The notes: a model not told the origin generated them from the sequence alone. A stretch of DNA of 64,000 nucleotides from Treponema sp. OMZ 790 (GCF_024181285.1 NZ_CP051201.1:3029698-3093697); one strand, 5' to 3'; numbered from the stretch's first letter, positions 53,151 through 63,962 are shown. Numbers and translations: made by a program.

Positions 53151-54591
53151 AAACTTTTTCGTTAAATTTTTTGTCGTGCTCTACCAAGATAATTGCGGGA
53201 CTGTACTTTAAAATCATCCTTTCGATTTGAAGACGGGAAATAACGTCGATATAGTTTAAAGGCTCGTCCCAAATATAAAGATGTGCCGGCTCGCAGATGG
53301 AGCGGGCAAGCAGCACTTTCTTTTTTTGACCGCTTGAATAGGTTTCCATTTTCTTGTCGAAATTGTCCTGCGAAAAATTCAGCTTTCTTAAGGTTGTCAA
53401 AAAAACCGTTTTATCTATATTGCACTCTTCGATAAAATCGAAAAGAGGCCCTTTTAAAAAATCGAAGTTTTGCGGGATATAAGAAACTTTTAATCCTTGC
53501 GCTTTTTTTAAGGTGCCGGAAAATTCTATTTTTTCTCCCGTCAGTAATCTTAAAATGCTTGACTTGCCTGCACCGTTTTTTCCGTTAAGGCTTAAAACCT
53601 CACCGGGTGCAAGGGAAAAGTCAATCGGTGAAAAAATCTTTTTACCGCCATAAGAAACCGAAAGTGAGGAAGCTTCAATAAGGTGTTTTGCATGATGAGT
53701 TAGAGGCCTCATAGGAATGTCTTCGATTATTTCGATGTTTTTTAAAAGTTTTTCCTTTTCGGCAACTGCCTTGTTTGCATTCCGCTCGATATTTTTCGCC
53801 CTCTTCATCAGCTTGGCGGCTTTGTGCGATATAAAGCCTCTGTCGCAAGGGCCTTGTCCTGTTTTTGTTTTTTCTTTTAAGTCTGCCCAGCCCACCTTTT
53901 GACGGGCGGCTTCTTTAAGGCGTTTTATTTCTTTACGCAGCCGGATATTTTTTTCCAACTCAAAATTATCCTGCCGGATTTTATTTTCTTCCCAAGTGTC
54001 ATAGTTGCCGTTTTGTACATAGATTTTATTTTTTTCGATTGTTAAAACGCGGTCAACAGTCCGGTTTAAAAAATCTCTGTCATGCGAAACAAGAATAAAC
54101 CCTTTTTTCTTTTTTAGATAATCGGCGGCAGCGGCCCGCCCGTAAGCATCCAAATGGTTTGTAGGCTCGTCAATCAGCATAAACGCGTTTTCATGTAAAA
54201 ACATAACAGCAAGCAGCACCTTAATTTGCTCGCCCGAACTTAAGGTTTTAAAGGGTCTGTCTGCAATTTCTTCGGCGGAAACTTCCAGTAGGGAAAGCTC
54301 GCAATCGAGTTGCCAGTCTTCGAGATGAGGCAGACGGGAAAGAACCGCCTCGCGGACAGTCTTTTTTTCTTCAAGTGCATAAGGGAAATATTCAAAGCTC
54401 ACAGGAGAGATAATCTTCCCTGAATATTCGAGTTTGTTCCGGAGTAAATTTAAAAAGGTGGTTTTCCCGTAGCCGTTCCTTCCTATAAGACCAAGCTTCC
54501 AATCCGTATCCAACTGTAAATTAAGATTTTCAAAAACAGGTTCCGCCGAACCATAATAAGCAAAGGCTAAATTCTTAACATCTATTAACAT
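53116..54591 (-). CDS. ABC-F ATPase, Lsa-type (probable ribosome-protection antibiotic resistance)
   Basis: 491 aa, two ATPase domains and no membrane domain. First site GLIGRNGYGKTTFLNLL, signature TLSSGEQIKVLLAVMFL, Walker B MLIDEPTNHLDAYGRAA. A long charged interdomain linker (about 185-285, LRKEIKRLKEAARQKVGWAD) matches the P-site-reaching arm of Lsa/Vga proteins. Second site SLNGKNGAGKSSILRLL, signature TYSSGQKKKVLLARSI, WDEPLNYIDVISRLQIE, which is typical of the Lsa group. Such proteins dislodge lincosamides, streptogramins A and pleuromutilins from the ribosome. The phenotype is inferred. Start at 54591: AAGGA gives 6-nt spacing. Confidence 0.88.
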   Translation of the reverse strand: MLIDVKNLAFAYYGSAEPVFENLNLQLDTDWKLGLIGRNGYGKTTFLNLLRNKLEYSGKIISPVSFEYFPYALEEKKTVREAVLSRLPHLEDWQLDCELSLLEVSAEEIADRPFKTLSSGEQIKVLLAVMFLHENAFMLIDEPTNHLDAYGRAAAADYLKKKKGFILVSHDRDFLNRTVDRVLTIEKNKIYVQNGNYDTWEENKIRQDNFELEKNIRLRKEIKRLKEAARQKVGWADLKEKTKTGQGPCDRGFISHKAAKLMKRAKNIERNANKAVAEKEKLLKNIEIIEDIPMRPLTHHAKHLIEASSLSVSYGGKKIFSPIDFSLAPGEVLSLNGKNGAGKSSILRLLTGEKIEFSGTLKKAQGLKVSYIPQNFDFLKGPLFDFIEECNIDKTVFLTTLRKLNFSQDNFDKKMETYSSGQKKKVLLARSICEPAHLYIWDEPLNYIDVISRLQIERMILKYSPAIILVEHDKKFNEKVSTDFVELLPNP

Positions 54592-54648
54592 AAACATTCC
54601 TTAAAATTAATATTAGTTTTGAGACAAGATTTTAAATTTGAAGAATGT

Positions 54649-54660
54649 TTAGTTATTCAT
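54649..54660 (-). promoter_or_regulatory. Possible three-codon leader ORF ahead of the ABC-F gene
   Basis: ATGAATAACTAA (Met-Asn-Asn-stop) in the predicted 114-nt leader. AAAGGAAG lies about 15 nt upstream, farther than ideal. Short leader ORFs are used in attenuation of ABC-F resistance genes in other bacteria; here it is weak evidence. Confidence 0.25.
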
Positions 54661-54711
54661 TTTAGATATTAAAAACTTCCTTTGATAAAAGATTTGTTAT
54701 TTATTGGACCG

Positions 54712-54740
54712 ATTGTACCACAAAATACGATACGGGTCAA
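54712..54740 (-). promoter_or_regulatory. Promoter for the ABC-F gene
   Basis: On the minus strand, TTGACC (54735-54740), a 17-bp spacer and TACAAT (54712-54717). Transcription would begin near 54705, giving a leader of about 114 nt. Confidence 0.75.
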
Positions 54741-54768
54741 GGCTGTACTTTAATGCTCTTGTTGTAAA

Positions 54769-54921
54769 TTAAGTTTGAGATTTTTCAATATCCTTATGGC
54801 TTTTTCTTACTGCGTCTACAGAAAGTTTAATGGCCTCAGCGGTTCGGGTGATGTACTGAGCCGTAGGGCCATTTTTTAACTTTTCTGCAAACCATACTTT
54901 TATAAAGTTCTTTTTTTTCAT
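54769..54921 (-). CDS. 50-aa small protein downstream of the chemoreceptor gene
   Basis: MKKKNFIKVWFAEKLKNGPT, then AQYITRTAEAIKLSVDAVRK and SHKDIEKSQT. It is basic, probably all helical, with no membrane segment. It starts 23 bp after the chemoreceptor stop codon in the same direction, so it may be co-transcribed. The Shine-Dalgarno is poor (GGTAAG about 4 nt upstream). The composition and the absence of internal stops suggest a real gene, but there is no family to confirm it. Confidence 0.5.
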   Translation of the reverse strand: MKKKNFIKVWFAEKLKNGPTAQYITRTAEAIKLSVDAVRKSHKDIEKSQT

Positions 54922-54944
54922 CAACTTACCATTTACCAATTAAT

Positions 54945-57047
54945 TTAAACCTTAAATTTTCCTACCTCTTTAGAAAGGTTGTCAATGCTTTGCTTATTCT
55001 TTTGGCTGATGTTGTTTACATCTTGGACGGCATTGCTTATTTGAATTGCACCTGAGGCCATTTCGTTCATGCTGTCGGTAATAACGCGCGTAAGTTCATC
55101 TAGTTTGCGCATTTCTTCGGCTACATTCTCTCCGCCTTTTAACATTTCAGCAGAGCCGTCATTTACTTCATTTGTTACCATGTTGATATCACGGATTGCA
55201 GTCAAAACTTCGCGGCTGCCGTTTTCCTGTTCGCGCATAGCATCCATTAGATTTTGACTCATTGTTTTTACCTGATCCGAAAGTTCAAAAATAATGTTGA
55301 ACTTTTCTTCTGCAGTTTTTGCAGAGTCCGACAAGGTCTGTATTTCTCCCGATAGTATTTTAAGAGTAGAGGTGATGGTTTTGCCCTGAGTGCTTGATTC
55401 TTCTGCAAGTTTTCGGATTTCGTCTGCAACGACGGCAAAGCCTTTACCGGCTTCCCCTGCATGTGCGGCTTCAATTGCGGCATTCATTGCAAGCAAGTTT
55501 GTCTGGCTTGCAATATGCTGAATTACGTTTGAAGCCTCAAGTAGTCCGCCCGATTCTTCTGCAATGCGCTGAGTTACGCTGTTTGCACCTGTAACGGTTT
55601 CCTTGCCGTCTGCCGTAGCACTTGCAAGAGTTTTTATAACATCATTTGTTTTGTCGAGGGTTTGAGTGATCGAAGCGATGTTGCCGACCATTTGCTCGAT
55701 GGCGGATGAAGATTCTGCAACGCTCGCTGCCTGATTTTCGATACTGGTGTTTAGCTGTTTTATTGTGCGGATAATTTCTTCAATAGTAGCGGCTGTTTCT
55801 GTAACGCTGGCAGCTTGAGTAAGAGTCTGTTGTTTTACGCCGTCGATATTTGCACTTATTTGATGGACTGCACTTGCAGTTTCCGTCATGTTGCTTGCAA
55901 GCTCTGTACCGATGTTGGTCATCTCGCTGCTGTTTTCTCCGACGGTTTTAATGGACGAGCCTATTTTTTCTATGGTCTGATTAAAGTACTGAGAAAGGTC
56001 GGTAACTTCGTCATTTCCGATAAGAGGCAGACGGACAGTTAAATCTCCTTCACCGTCAGATATATTTTGTAAAGCCTTAACGACAACTTTTATGGGTTTT
56101 ATCATTCGGTGCGTGATAATAAAAACAATAATTAGGCTTATAAGTAAAATACCTAAGCCTATTATAATCATTTCAAGTCTCAAGTCATCGATAGTTTTCA
56201 TAAATTCTTCTACAGGAGCATTAACAATTACTGTCCAGTCGGTATTTTTCATCTTTGCATAAGAGGCTATTTTTTTTACGCCTTTGTATTCAAAATATCC
56301 TACTGACGGTTCTTCCATTTCGACTGCCATTTTTTCAAAAGATCCGCAGGATTTAAGACTAGGATCGGTTTTGGATTCTTCATATGCATTTGAGCGTGAT
56401 TCAACCAAGCTGAAATCTTTGTCGGCGACTGTACTGCCCGATTTGTCCAAGATATAGCATTCTCCTGTCTGTCCGACTACAATGTCGTCAATTACGTTAG
56501 AAAGATGTTCAGCATGGACATCGGCTGCCAATACCGCAACGATTTTTCTGTCCAAATTATAGACGGGAACGGCAAAGCTGATTGCGAATTTTCCGTCTGC
56601 CCGTGAGAGAATCGGCTCTGTTACAAATTTTTTCCCCCTAATTGCAGATTTAAACCATTCTCGGTCTTGTACCGAAACCAATTTCGTATTGGATAAATGG
56701 ACATTCCCATTAGCATCACAGATAACCAAATTATTTATCAGCTTATTAAATTCTTCTTCGTGCTTTAAAAAGGTTATTTTTTCTGCGTATGAAATAGATG
56801 GATCAGTTAAGGCCGGCATACGTGCAATCCCTTCAAAAAACTGAAACAAGGCATTGATCTTACTGTCAATAATTTCTGCCGTGTCGGTTGCCTTGTCTTT
56901 AAGATGTATCTCAATCTTTTCCATAACTGCTTTGCGTGCAGTTTGCACTCCCATAAGCGCCAGTGTAAACCCGGCTGCAAAAATTAATGCGCTGAACACA
57001 ATCATAAGCTTATTGCGCATTGAAAAACGTTTTCTTTCTTTTTTCAT
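54945..57047 (-). CDS. Methyl-accepting chemotaxis protein with dCache-type sensor
   Basis: 700-aa chemoreceptor. The N-terminal membrane helix is at residues 12-33, and the periplasmic double-Cache domain at about 40-290 includes [30 protein letters not shown] and [20 protein letters not shown], the amino-acid-sensor style of dCache_1. The second membrane helix is at 290-315, then HAMP ([20 protein letters not shown]) and the signalling domain with tip [20 protein letters not shown]. The C-terminus closely matches the receptor at the left end of the window. AAGGAG precedes the ATG. A perfect promoter lies about 373 bp upstream. Confidence 0.97.
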   Translation of the reverse strand: MKKERKRFSMRNKLMIVFSALIFAAGFTLALMGVQTARKAVMEKIEIHLKDKATDTAEIIDSKINALFQFFEGIARMPALTDPSISYAEKITFLKHEEEFNKLINNLVICDANGNVHLSNTKLVSVQDREWFKSAIRGKKFVTEPILSRADGKFAISFAVPVYNLDRKIVAVLAADVHAEHLSNVIDDIVVGQTGECYILDKSGSTVADKDFSLVESRSNAYEESKTDPSLKSCGSFEKMAVEMEEPSVGYFEYKGVKKIASYAKMKNTDWTVIVNAPVEEFMKTIDDLRLEMIIIGLGILLISLIIVFIITHRMIKPIKVVVKALQNISDGEGDLTVRLPLIGNDEVTDLSQYFNQTIEKIGSSIKTVGENSSEMTNIGTELASNMTETASAVHQISANIDGVKQQTLTQAASVTETAATIEEIIRTIKQLNTSIENQAASVAESSSAIEQMVGNIASITQTLDKTNDVIKTLASATADGKETVTGANSVTQRIAEESGGLLEASNVIQHIASQTNLLAMNAAIEAAHAGEAGKGFAVVADEIRKLAEESSTQGKTITSTLKILSGEIQTLSDSAKTAEEKFNIIFELSDQVKTMSQNLMDAMREQENGSREVLTAIRDINMVTNEVNDGSAEMLKGGENVAEEMRKLDELTRVITDSMNEMASGAIQISNAVQDVNNISQKNKQSIDNLSKEVGKFKV

Positions 57048-57159
57048 TTGTAAACTCCTTTATTGATGTGAAATTTATTATTTGAGTAATAGTGGTATAT
57101 TGTGTTCTCTTTGTAATAATCCTTTTTGCAAATAAGCGAAGCAGATTCCGGCAGCGTAC

Positions 57160-57178
57160 AAAAAATACCCGAGGGCAT
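57160..57178 (-). terminator. Terminator-like hairpin inside the chemoreceptor leader
   Basis: On the minus strand, ATGCCC (57173-57178) pairs with GGGTAT (57165-57170) and is followed by TTTTTT. Small stem and loop. It may act as an attenuator, or as the 3' end of a ~260-nt RNA starting near 57420. Confidence 0.5.
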
Positions 57179-57426
57179 GGCAAATAATGTCCGTCCATGA
57201 ACATTGTTTGCCTGCGAGTTTATAAATAAACTCGTATAATCGTAACTGCCGGCATCCGTGCCGGAACTTATACGTCGAGGACTGTTTTTTGTTAAGCGAT
57301 AACGCAGATACCGATTTATTTGCAAAATTCGGGGTTATACAGTATTTGCTGCTATTTTGTCTAGTGGGTTTTGAGAAAAAGTTTAAATTTTTTAATAAAA
57401 AAACACTACACGATACCATGTCAAGT

Positions 57427-57455
57427 ATTATAAGGGAAAGAAGCTGAGTTGTCAA
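57427..57455 (-). promoter_or_regulatory. Perfect sigma70 consensus promoter for the chemoreceptor leader RNA
   Basis: On the minus strand, TTGACA (57450-57455), a 17-bp spacer and TATAAT (57427-57432), all twelve consensus bases at optimal spacing. Predicted start near 57420. Confidence 0.9.
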
Positions 57456-57518
57456 GTAACGAATGTCAAAGTACAAATAAACGGCACTCGCCCTTCGCAC
57501 TTCGACATTTGTACTTTA

Positions 57519-58409
57519 TTACAGTTTTTCGATTTCTTCAATGCTTAAACCTGTAGCTTTCGCGATAGCTTCTACTGCAAAGCCCATTTCGGCTAAGTTT
57601 TTTGCCGTTTCAAGTTTAGTTTGATAAGAGCCTTGAGATATACCTTTCTCAATGCCTTGCTCAAAGCCTTGTTTTATTCCAATCATTAGACTTTCTTGTC
57701 TTTGTACAGCTATGTCTGTGTCGTAATCATATTCGGCTAGTAACATATTTATTACCTCCCTTGATTTTCTCATTAAGTATTCTTTTAAGATTCCTTTTTC
57801 TATACATATCTTTACCGCATTGGTAAAGCCGTTTTCAGGGTCGAGTTGTGTTTGCTTTCTTACCTCTTCTACAAAAAGACTGTATTCTTCAAGCAGTTTG
57901 CAACGGTTGAGTACTTCAGCTCCCTTACTTTTGTTGATGTTAAATACCTTTACCTCAAGTTCTAAGGGTACCCGTTCAGGCTTTGCGATAAAGGCATCCG
58001 ACAATTTTAGCGTTGTAGTTTCAGGATAATCTTCTGTGCCGTTATAAAATACATAGAATTCAGGTGTGGGTATTTTTGATAATTTTCTTAAATACCTGTC
58101 GGTAGGTGTTTGAAGTTTCTCATAGAGCCTTGCTATATATTGTAAAAAGCGTAAAGGCATATTTTCATTTATAGTTGACTGATGTTCAGCAAGCACTATG
58201 ATTTTACCGTCTACAAGACAAGAAACATCGTTTATAATGTTCATGTACATGACATTATCGAGCCTTATGTTTTCTACAGGACAAGAAAGCGGTAGATTTG
58301 TACCATGCAAGGCATTATAAAGCGATAAAAAGTTTTCTTTTGCTTTTTCGTCTTCGCTAAATAAATCGACAAAAACCGAGTCTTTGTATTTGCGGTTTGA
58401 ACTGCTCAT
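57519..58409 (-). CDS. Rpn/PD-(D/E)XK nuclease-family transposase-like protein (copy 3)
   Basis: 296 aa. The first ~37 residues (MSSSNRKYKDSVFVDLFSED...) match copy 2 almost exactly, also at DNA level, and the nuclease core is SCLVDGKIIVLAEHQSTINE. A glycine/glutamine repeat (IGIKQGFEQGIEKGISQGSY, about 240-260) absent from copy 2 precedes the shared C-terminal module ETAKNLAEMGFAVEAIAKAT, GLSIEEIEKL. Start at 58409 has GGGGG 5 nt upstream; a longer frame to 58439 is less likely. No flanking inverted repeats seen. Confidence 0.85.
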   Translation of the reverse strand: MSSSNRKYKDSVFVDLFSEDEKAKENFLSLYNALHGTNLPLSCPVENIRLDNVMYMNIINDVSCLVDGKIIVLAEHQSTINENMPLRFLQYIARLYEKLQTPTDRYLRKLSKIPTPEFYVFYNGTEDYPETTTLKLSDAFIAKPERVPLELEVKVFNINKSKGAEVLNRCKLLEEYSLFVEEVRKQTQLDPENGFTNAVKICIEKGILKEYLMRKSREVINMLLAEYDYDTDIAVQRQESLMIGIKQGFEQGIEKGISQGSYQTKLETAKNLAEMGFAVEAIAKATGLSIEEIEKL

Positions 58410-58524
58410 GACTACCCCCTTGTGTTTATATTCCGGCAAGGATGCCGGTTGGTTTCATATAGTATAGCATAGATTAGCGGATTTTTAAAGATTAGGCATA
58501 GATAAATCGCTATTTATGATTAAA

Positions 58525-60351
58525 TTATAGATTTTCTTCTATAAAATTTTTTCTTTGGCTGTTATAAAGTTCTGCAAATAAACCGTTTTGAGCTAGAAGG
58601 CTTTCAAAGGTTCCTTTTTCGATTACGCAGCCGGAATCTATTACGATTATATCGCTGCAGGACTTTACGCTTCCCATCCTATGAGTTACGATAAGCGAGA
58701 TTTTTCCCTTGCCTTGCATAAGAATGCTTTCGATAAATTCGTTTTCGGCTATCGGGTCTATCGCTGAGGTAGGTTCGTCAAAAAATATTATATCGCTTTT
58801 TTTGATGAAGGAACGCAAGGCTGCAAGCCTCTGTCTTTGCCCTCCTGAAAATTCTTTGCCGCCGTATTGCATTCCTAAAACAAGGGAGTAATTATTTTCA
58901 AGTTTCTTTTCAAAGTCTTTTCCTAAATATTTTACCTTTTCTACCTTTTCTCGTTCTTCTTCCCCAGAGTGCTCAGGCTTTACAAAAATATTTTCGTCCA
59001 CAGTGTAGCCTGCGTAAACGGCAAAGTCTTGGAATACCGCCGAGAGCCTTTCCCTGTATGAATCCATATCCAAATCACAAAGATTATATTTACCGTTTAT
59101 TATGATGCTTCCTTCTTGGGGCGTGTAAAAGCCCGTTAAAAGTTTTATCAAGGTGGTTTTGCCGCTGCCGTTTTTTCCTACAACTGCATAAGTTTTTTTA
59201 CCGTCTATAAAAAGAGATAAATCTTTTATTGCATAATCGCTTATATCGTTTCCGTCCTTGTCGAATTCCTTTCCTCTATAAGCAAAACGAATATTCTTTA
59301 ACTCGATGGATTCTATTTTTTCGTTTAAGATTATCCGCTCGGATTTTTCAATACCCTGATTTTTCTCGTTCCAATCCATAATATCAAAATAGTTTTGAAA
59401 GTACCCCATTATCGTAAAATACCATCTTCCGTACATAGCCAAATCCTGTATTTCGTATTGGGTGTACATAAAGGCTTGTACATAACCTGCTACGGCACCG
59501 ACTGCAATTCTTTTTTTTACGACAATAAAAATCATTAAGAAAAATAAGGCTATCATAATCAGGGCGGAAACCAAGCTTGTAATCAATTGAAAGGCTAAGC
59601 CCCTATGAGCAATTTTGATAAAGTTTTTTAAATACTCATCTTTTATGCTCAAATAAGTATTTTTAAAGTTTTTGGTAAAGCCGAATAAAAAATTATCCTT
59701 TGCTTTTTCGCCTTCAAGTCCGTGCTTAATGTATGTAGCCATATTGAGTCTCTTATCTTGGAGCTTTTCGGTTTCAGCCCACTGAAGTTTTCCCGCCTTT
59801 TGCGAAATTAAAAACACGGGCAGGGTTGAAAAAATCATTAAAACCGGCAAAAGATAATCGATTGAAAATAGGACTGCAAACATGCTTATTAAATTTACAA
59901 TGCGCTGAAAATTTAAAATGATGTTAAAAACATAGTTTTGAGGCCTAACCTGTAATTGTTCCCTTACCATGTCGACTTTTACGAGGTTTTCTCTTTTTTC
60001 AAAAAAAGAAAGATCGGTAAGACTTGCCAATTTTTCGGATAGGCCCGTCATAATGGATGCAGAAAATTTTTCGTGGATGAGGGCGTTTAAGGTTCCTTGC
60101 AGTTTTACGGCCAATTCGGAAGCGAGGGTGATAACAGCCCAAGCCGCCAAAAGCTTAAAAGTTTCCCCAAAGGCGATTTCCTTTGAGCTTTGTAAAAAAC
60201 CGGCAATCAGGTCGATGAGCTTCATCGAAATAAAAATTCTTAAAGACGGGAAAACACCCAAAGCAAGGGTGAGCACAATTACGGCACTTACCCTTAAAGG
60301 TGAGGCCTTAAAAAAAAGCTTAAAGGTTCTGATAAAAGGATATTTAGTCAT
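58525..60351 (-). CDS. ABC exporter (fused membrane and ATPase domains)
   Basis: 608 aa. Membrane domain 1-330. ATPase: VVGKNGSGKTTLIKLL (Walker A), EFSGGQRQRLAALRSFIKK (signature) and IIFFDEPTSAIDP (Walker B), then VTHRMGSVKSCSDIIVID. Similar to the two exporters at 35-39 kb but single here, so probably a homodimer. The ATG follows directly after the stop codon of the upstream membrane-protein gene, with AAGGGAAG before it, so the two are translated together. Substrate unknown. Confidence 0.92.
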   Translation of the reverse strand: MTKYPFIRTFKLFFKASPLRVSAVIVLTLALGVFPSLRIFISMKLIDLIAGFLQSSKEIAFGETFKLLAAWAVITLASELAVKLQGTLNALIHEKFSASIMTGLSEKLASLTDLSFFEKRENLVKVDMVREQLQVRPQNYVFNIILNFQRIVNLISMFAVLFSIDYLLPVLMIFSTLPVFLISQKAGKLQWAETEKLQDKRLNMATYIKHGLEGEKAKDNFLFGFTKNFKNTYLSIKDEYLKNFIKIAHRGLAFQLITSLVSALIMIALFFLMIFIVVKKRIAVGAVAGYVQAFMYTQYEIQDLAMYGRWYFTIMGYFQNYFDIMDWNEKNQGIEKSERIILNEKIESIELKNIRFAYRGKEFDKDGNDISDYAIKDLSLFIDGKKTYAVVGKNGSGKTTLIKLLTGFYTPQEGSIIINGKYNLCDLDMDSYRERLSAVFQDFAVYAGYTVDENIFVKPEHSGEEEREKVEKVKYLGKDFEKKLENNYSLVLGMQYGGKEFSGGQRQRLAALRSFIKKSDIIFFDEPTSAIDPIAENEFIESILMQGKGKISLIVTHRMGSVKSCSDIIVIDSGCVIEKGTFESLLAQNGLFAELYNSQRKNFIEENL

Positions 60352-61026
60352 TTATATCTTCCCTTTCTTATACATTATCCTCGTGTATATGATTGTAATA
60401 ATAGCTCCGACAGGGATGAGCATACTTATGGCCTTTCCCAGCTGAGGCATGGCAATAAAAAGAATCAGCATAAAGGCAAAGGGAACAACGGCAATCTTGG
60501 GATTTTTTGCGACGAAGACTACCAAGAGTCCGCCGAAAAGGGCAGGCAGGATGTTTTTAAAGGCCGGAGCCATGATGGGAGATTCCAAAATTGGTTTTAA
60601 CTGAGTTAGCAAAAGCATTCCCGCTATTAAAATAAGGGTTGTTGTTATGGAAGAAACTGCGACGGCTATTGTGGTAACTACGTCGCCTTCTTCGGTGTTG
60701 GCTTCAACTTTTGCGGCCTCCAAGGCCAAGACTCCGCAGGGAACTTTTAAGTTTGTTAAGTTCCCTGTGATAAAGCCTACATAGGTTCCGCCTGCTCCTA
60801 GCATGGGTGCAAAGGTAAAGGCTTCAATAATTCCTACCGGCCAAAAAATAACGGCAACACCGAAAAGCCCCCTCAAAAGAAGCCAAAAATTGGGCCAAGT
60901 ATTATAGTAAATACAGGTAAAAAGAGGATAAGAAAGAAACATTATAATGGCACCTACCATCCATATTCTTCCCCACCTATGTACACTTTTTTCGTATGAA
61001 CTGAATTCAATCTGTTTATCTTTCAT
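60352..61026 (-). CDS. Polytopic membrane protein, partner of the DUF5058 protein
   Basis: 224 aa with about six membrane segments (WMVGAIIMFLSYPLFTCIYY, LLLRGLFGVAVIFWPVGII, TTTLILIAGMLLL, LFGGLLVVFV, AFMLILFIAMPQL, IPVGAIITIIYTRIM). The conserved middle APMLGAGGTYVGFITGNLTN, LKVPCGVLALEAA looks like a substrate-binding loop. It is recognisable as the usual partner of DUF5058 proteins, together probably an uncharacterised two-subunit transporter. GGAGGAG lies before ATG 61026; the frame opens at 61056. The next gene starts immediately at its stop. A hairpin array separates it from the DUF5058 gene. Confidence 0.75.
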   Translation of the reverse strand: MKDKQIEFSSYEKSVHRWGRIWMVGAIIMFLSYPLFTCIYYNTWPNFWLLLRGLFGVAVIFWPVGIIEAFTFAPMLGAGGTYVGFITGNLTNLKVPCGVLALEAAKVEANTEEGDVVTTIAVAVSSITTTLILIAGMLLLTQLKPILESPIMAPAFKNILPALFGGLLVVFVAKNPKIAVVPFAFMLILFIAMPQLGKAISMLIPVGAIITIIYTRIMYKKGKI

Positions 61027-61039
61027 AACTCCTCCTATA

Positions 61040-61189
61040 AAAACTTTTTGCAGCAAATCTCAATTTGCGAAAAAAGTTTTTTCAAGTGTGTGCGGAAAGC
61101 ACACACATACAATAATGCGACGTTTTGTACCTTAGGTACAAAACTCGGTAGATAAACAGTGAGGCTGAATTTCTGCCGAACTGTTTATC
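61040..61189 (-). repeat. Four consecutive perfect hairpins in the intergenic region
   Basis: Arms, plus-strand coordinates: AAAACTTTTT/AAAAAGTTTT (61040-61049 and 61071-61080) with inner GCAAAT/ATTTGC; GTGTGTGC/GCACACAC (61086-61093 and 61099-61106); GTTTTGTACC/GGTACAAAAC (61122-61131 and 61135-61144); GATAAACAGT/ACTGTTTATC (61151-61160 and 61180-61189). All four are perfect. None is followed by a T-tract on the transcribed strand, so they are unlikely to be ordinary terminators. Confidence 0.85.
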
Positions 61190-61213
61190 GTTTCTCCTAT
61201 AAGAACCGCTGAT

Positions 61214-61933
61214 TTAACCTATCAACATTGTAATCGGAATGGAAAAGGCCATCCCGCCCAAAAGGCTTATCGGCATAGCATAGCTTTCAAGCCATTTAGC
61301 CCTTGTCTTCTTTACGATTAAACCGCAGATAAGCATTAAGATGGCCGAAAAGAACATCACAAAAACGGGAATCCATCCCTTGAGTCCCAGACGAATTTCG
61401 GAAAATATCATTCCTAAAAAGGCTGAAATCATTCCCATAAAGAGGGCATCGATGAGGAGCTTGCTCCATTTTTCATCCTTGGACTTCATCTTAATAAGAT
61501 TTTTTTGCATCTTGGGTAAGAAAAGAGCAATCACCACAATCCCCGAAATTATTCCGAGGGCCATAACCCAAGAAATAGTCGTATAGGCTGCCGCATCTGC
61601 AATCGGCTGATCCAAGGGAATATCCAAGACCGATGCTGCTGTGCTTGCAGCTGTAAGCTCATAGGTTAAGGCCCCTAGAACCGAAAGACGAAGCCAAGGC
61701 AGGGGAAGACCTAAAAATTTGGAAAGGCTTATCATTCCCAGAATAATGGAAATGGCGGGAGCGATCGTAAAAACCGCCGCTCCGGAAATAATTTGCTTTA
61801 TCTTTTTTTTGGGCATGTTTAACTCTTTTGCCCGCTTTAAAGCCTTTACCAAAAAAAAGACTGATTGCAGCAAAACAAAGAGAATCACAACTCCCGCAAA
61901 CCAAAAGAGCACAGAACTATTAACATCAAACAT
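61214..61933 (-). CDS. DUF5058-family membrane protein
   Basis: 239 aa, about six membrane segments. FDVNSSVLFWFAGVVILFVL, AAVFTIAPAISIILGMISLS and LPWLRLSVLGALTYELTAAS match the DUF5058 pattern as I know it, and the middle TISWVMALGIISGIVVIAL is also conserved. Function unknown; it is normally encoded next to a second membrane protein, as here. Start at 61933 has GGGGG 5 nt upstream; a TTG at 61945 is less likely. It lies 41 bp after gyrB in the same direction, so it may be part of the gyrB transcript. Confidence 0.75.
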   Translation of the reverse strand: MFDVNSSVLFWFAGVVILFVLLQSVFFLVKALKRAKELNMPKKKIKQIISGAAVFTIAPAISIILGMISLSKFLGLPLPWLRLSVLGALTYELTAASTAASVLDIPLDQPIADAAAYTTISWVMALGIISGIVVIALFLPKMQKNLIKMKSKDEKWSKLLIDALFMGMISAFLGMIFSEIRLGLKGWIPVFVMFFSAILMLICGLIVKKTRAKWLESYAMPISLLGGMAFSIPITMLIG

Positions 61934-61974
61934 ACATACCCCCAAACTTTTTTTATCGATTAATCAAATATTTA

Positions 61975-63909
<1,935 letters not shown>

Positions 63910-63962
63910 TTATAAATTCCCATAAAATTTGACAATAAATGCCTTTTTTCATTCTATCATTA

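Larger units (their letters stand above)
57048..57518 (-). other. 471-bp region: structured leader upstream of the chemoreceptor and gap to Rpn copy 3
   Basis: On the minus strand, RNA from about 57420 runs ~373 nt to the ATG. In order it can form: hairpin CGTATAA/TTATACG with inner CCGGCA/TGCCGG (57233-57274); CGAGTTTAT/ATAAACTCG (57215-57234); GGCAAA-x-AATGT/ACATT-x-TTTGCC (57179-57212); and ATGCCC-TC-GGGTAT plus six T (57160-57178), which looks like an intrinsic terminator. Frames of 60-140 codons cross the region but have no Shine-Dalgarno. No known riboswitch class was recognised. Confidence 0.6.

Noticed and set aside
57048..57420. c-di-GMP (GEMM) riboswitch ahead of the chemoreceptor
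   Set aside because: The conserved aptamer segments were not found by eye; the hairpins present do not match that fold.
57078..57500. 140-codon minus-strand frame upstream of the chemoreceptor
   Set aside because: No Shine-Dalgarno, it would start upstream of the perfect promoter's start site, and its low-complexity, cysteine- and tyrosine-scattered composition is unlike its neighbours. The region is better read as structured RNA.
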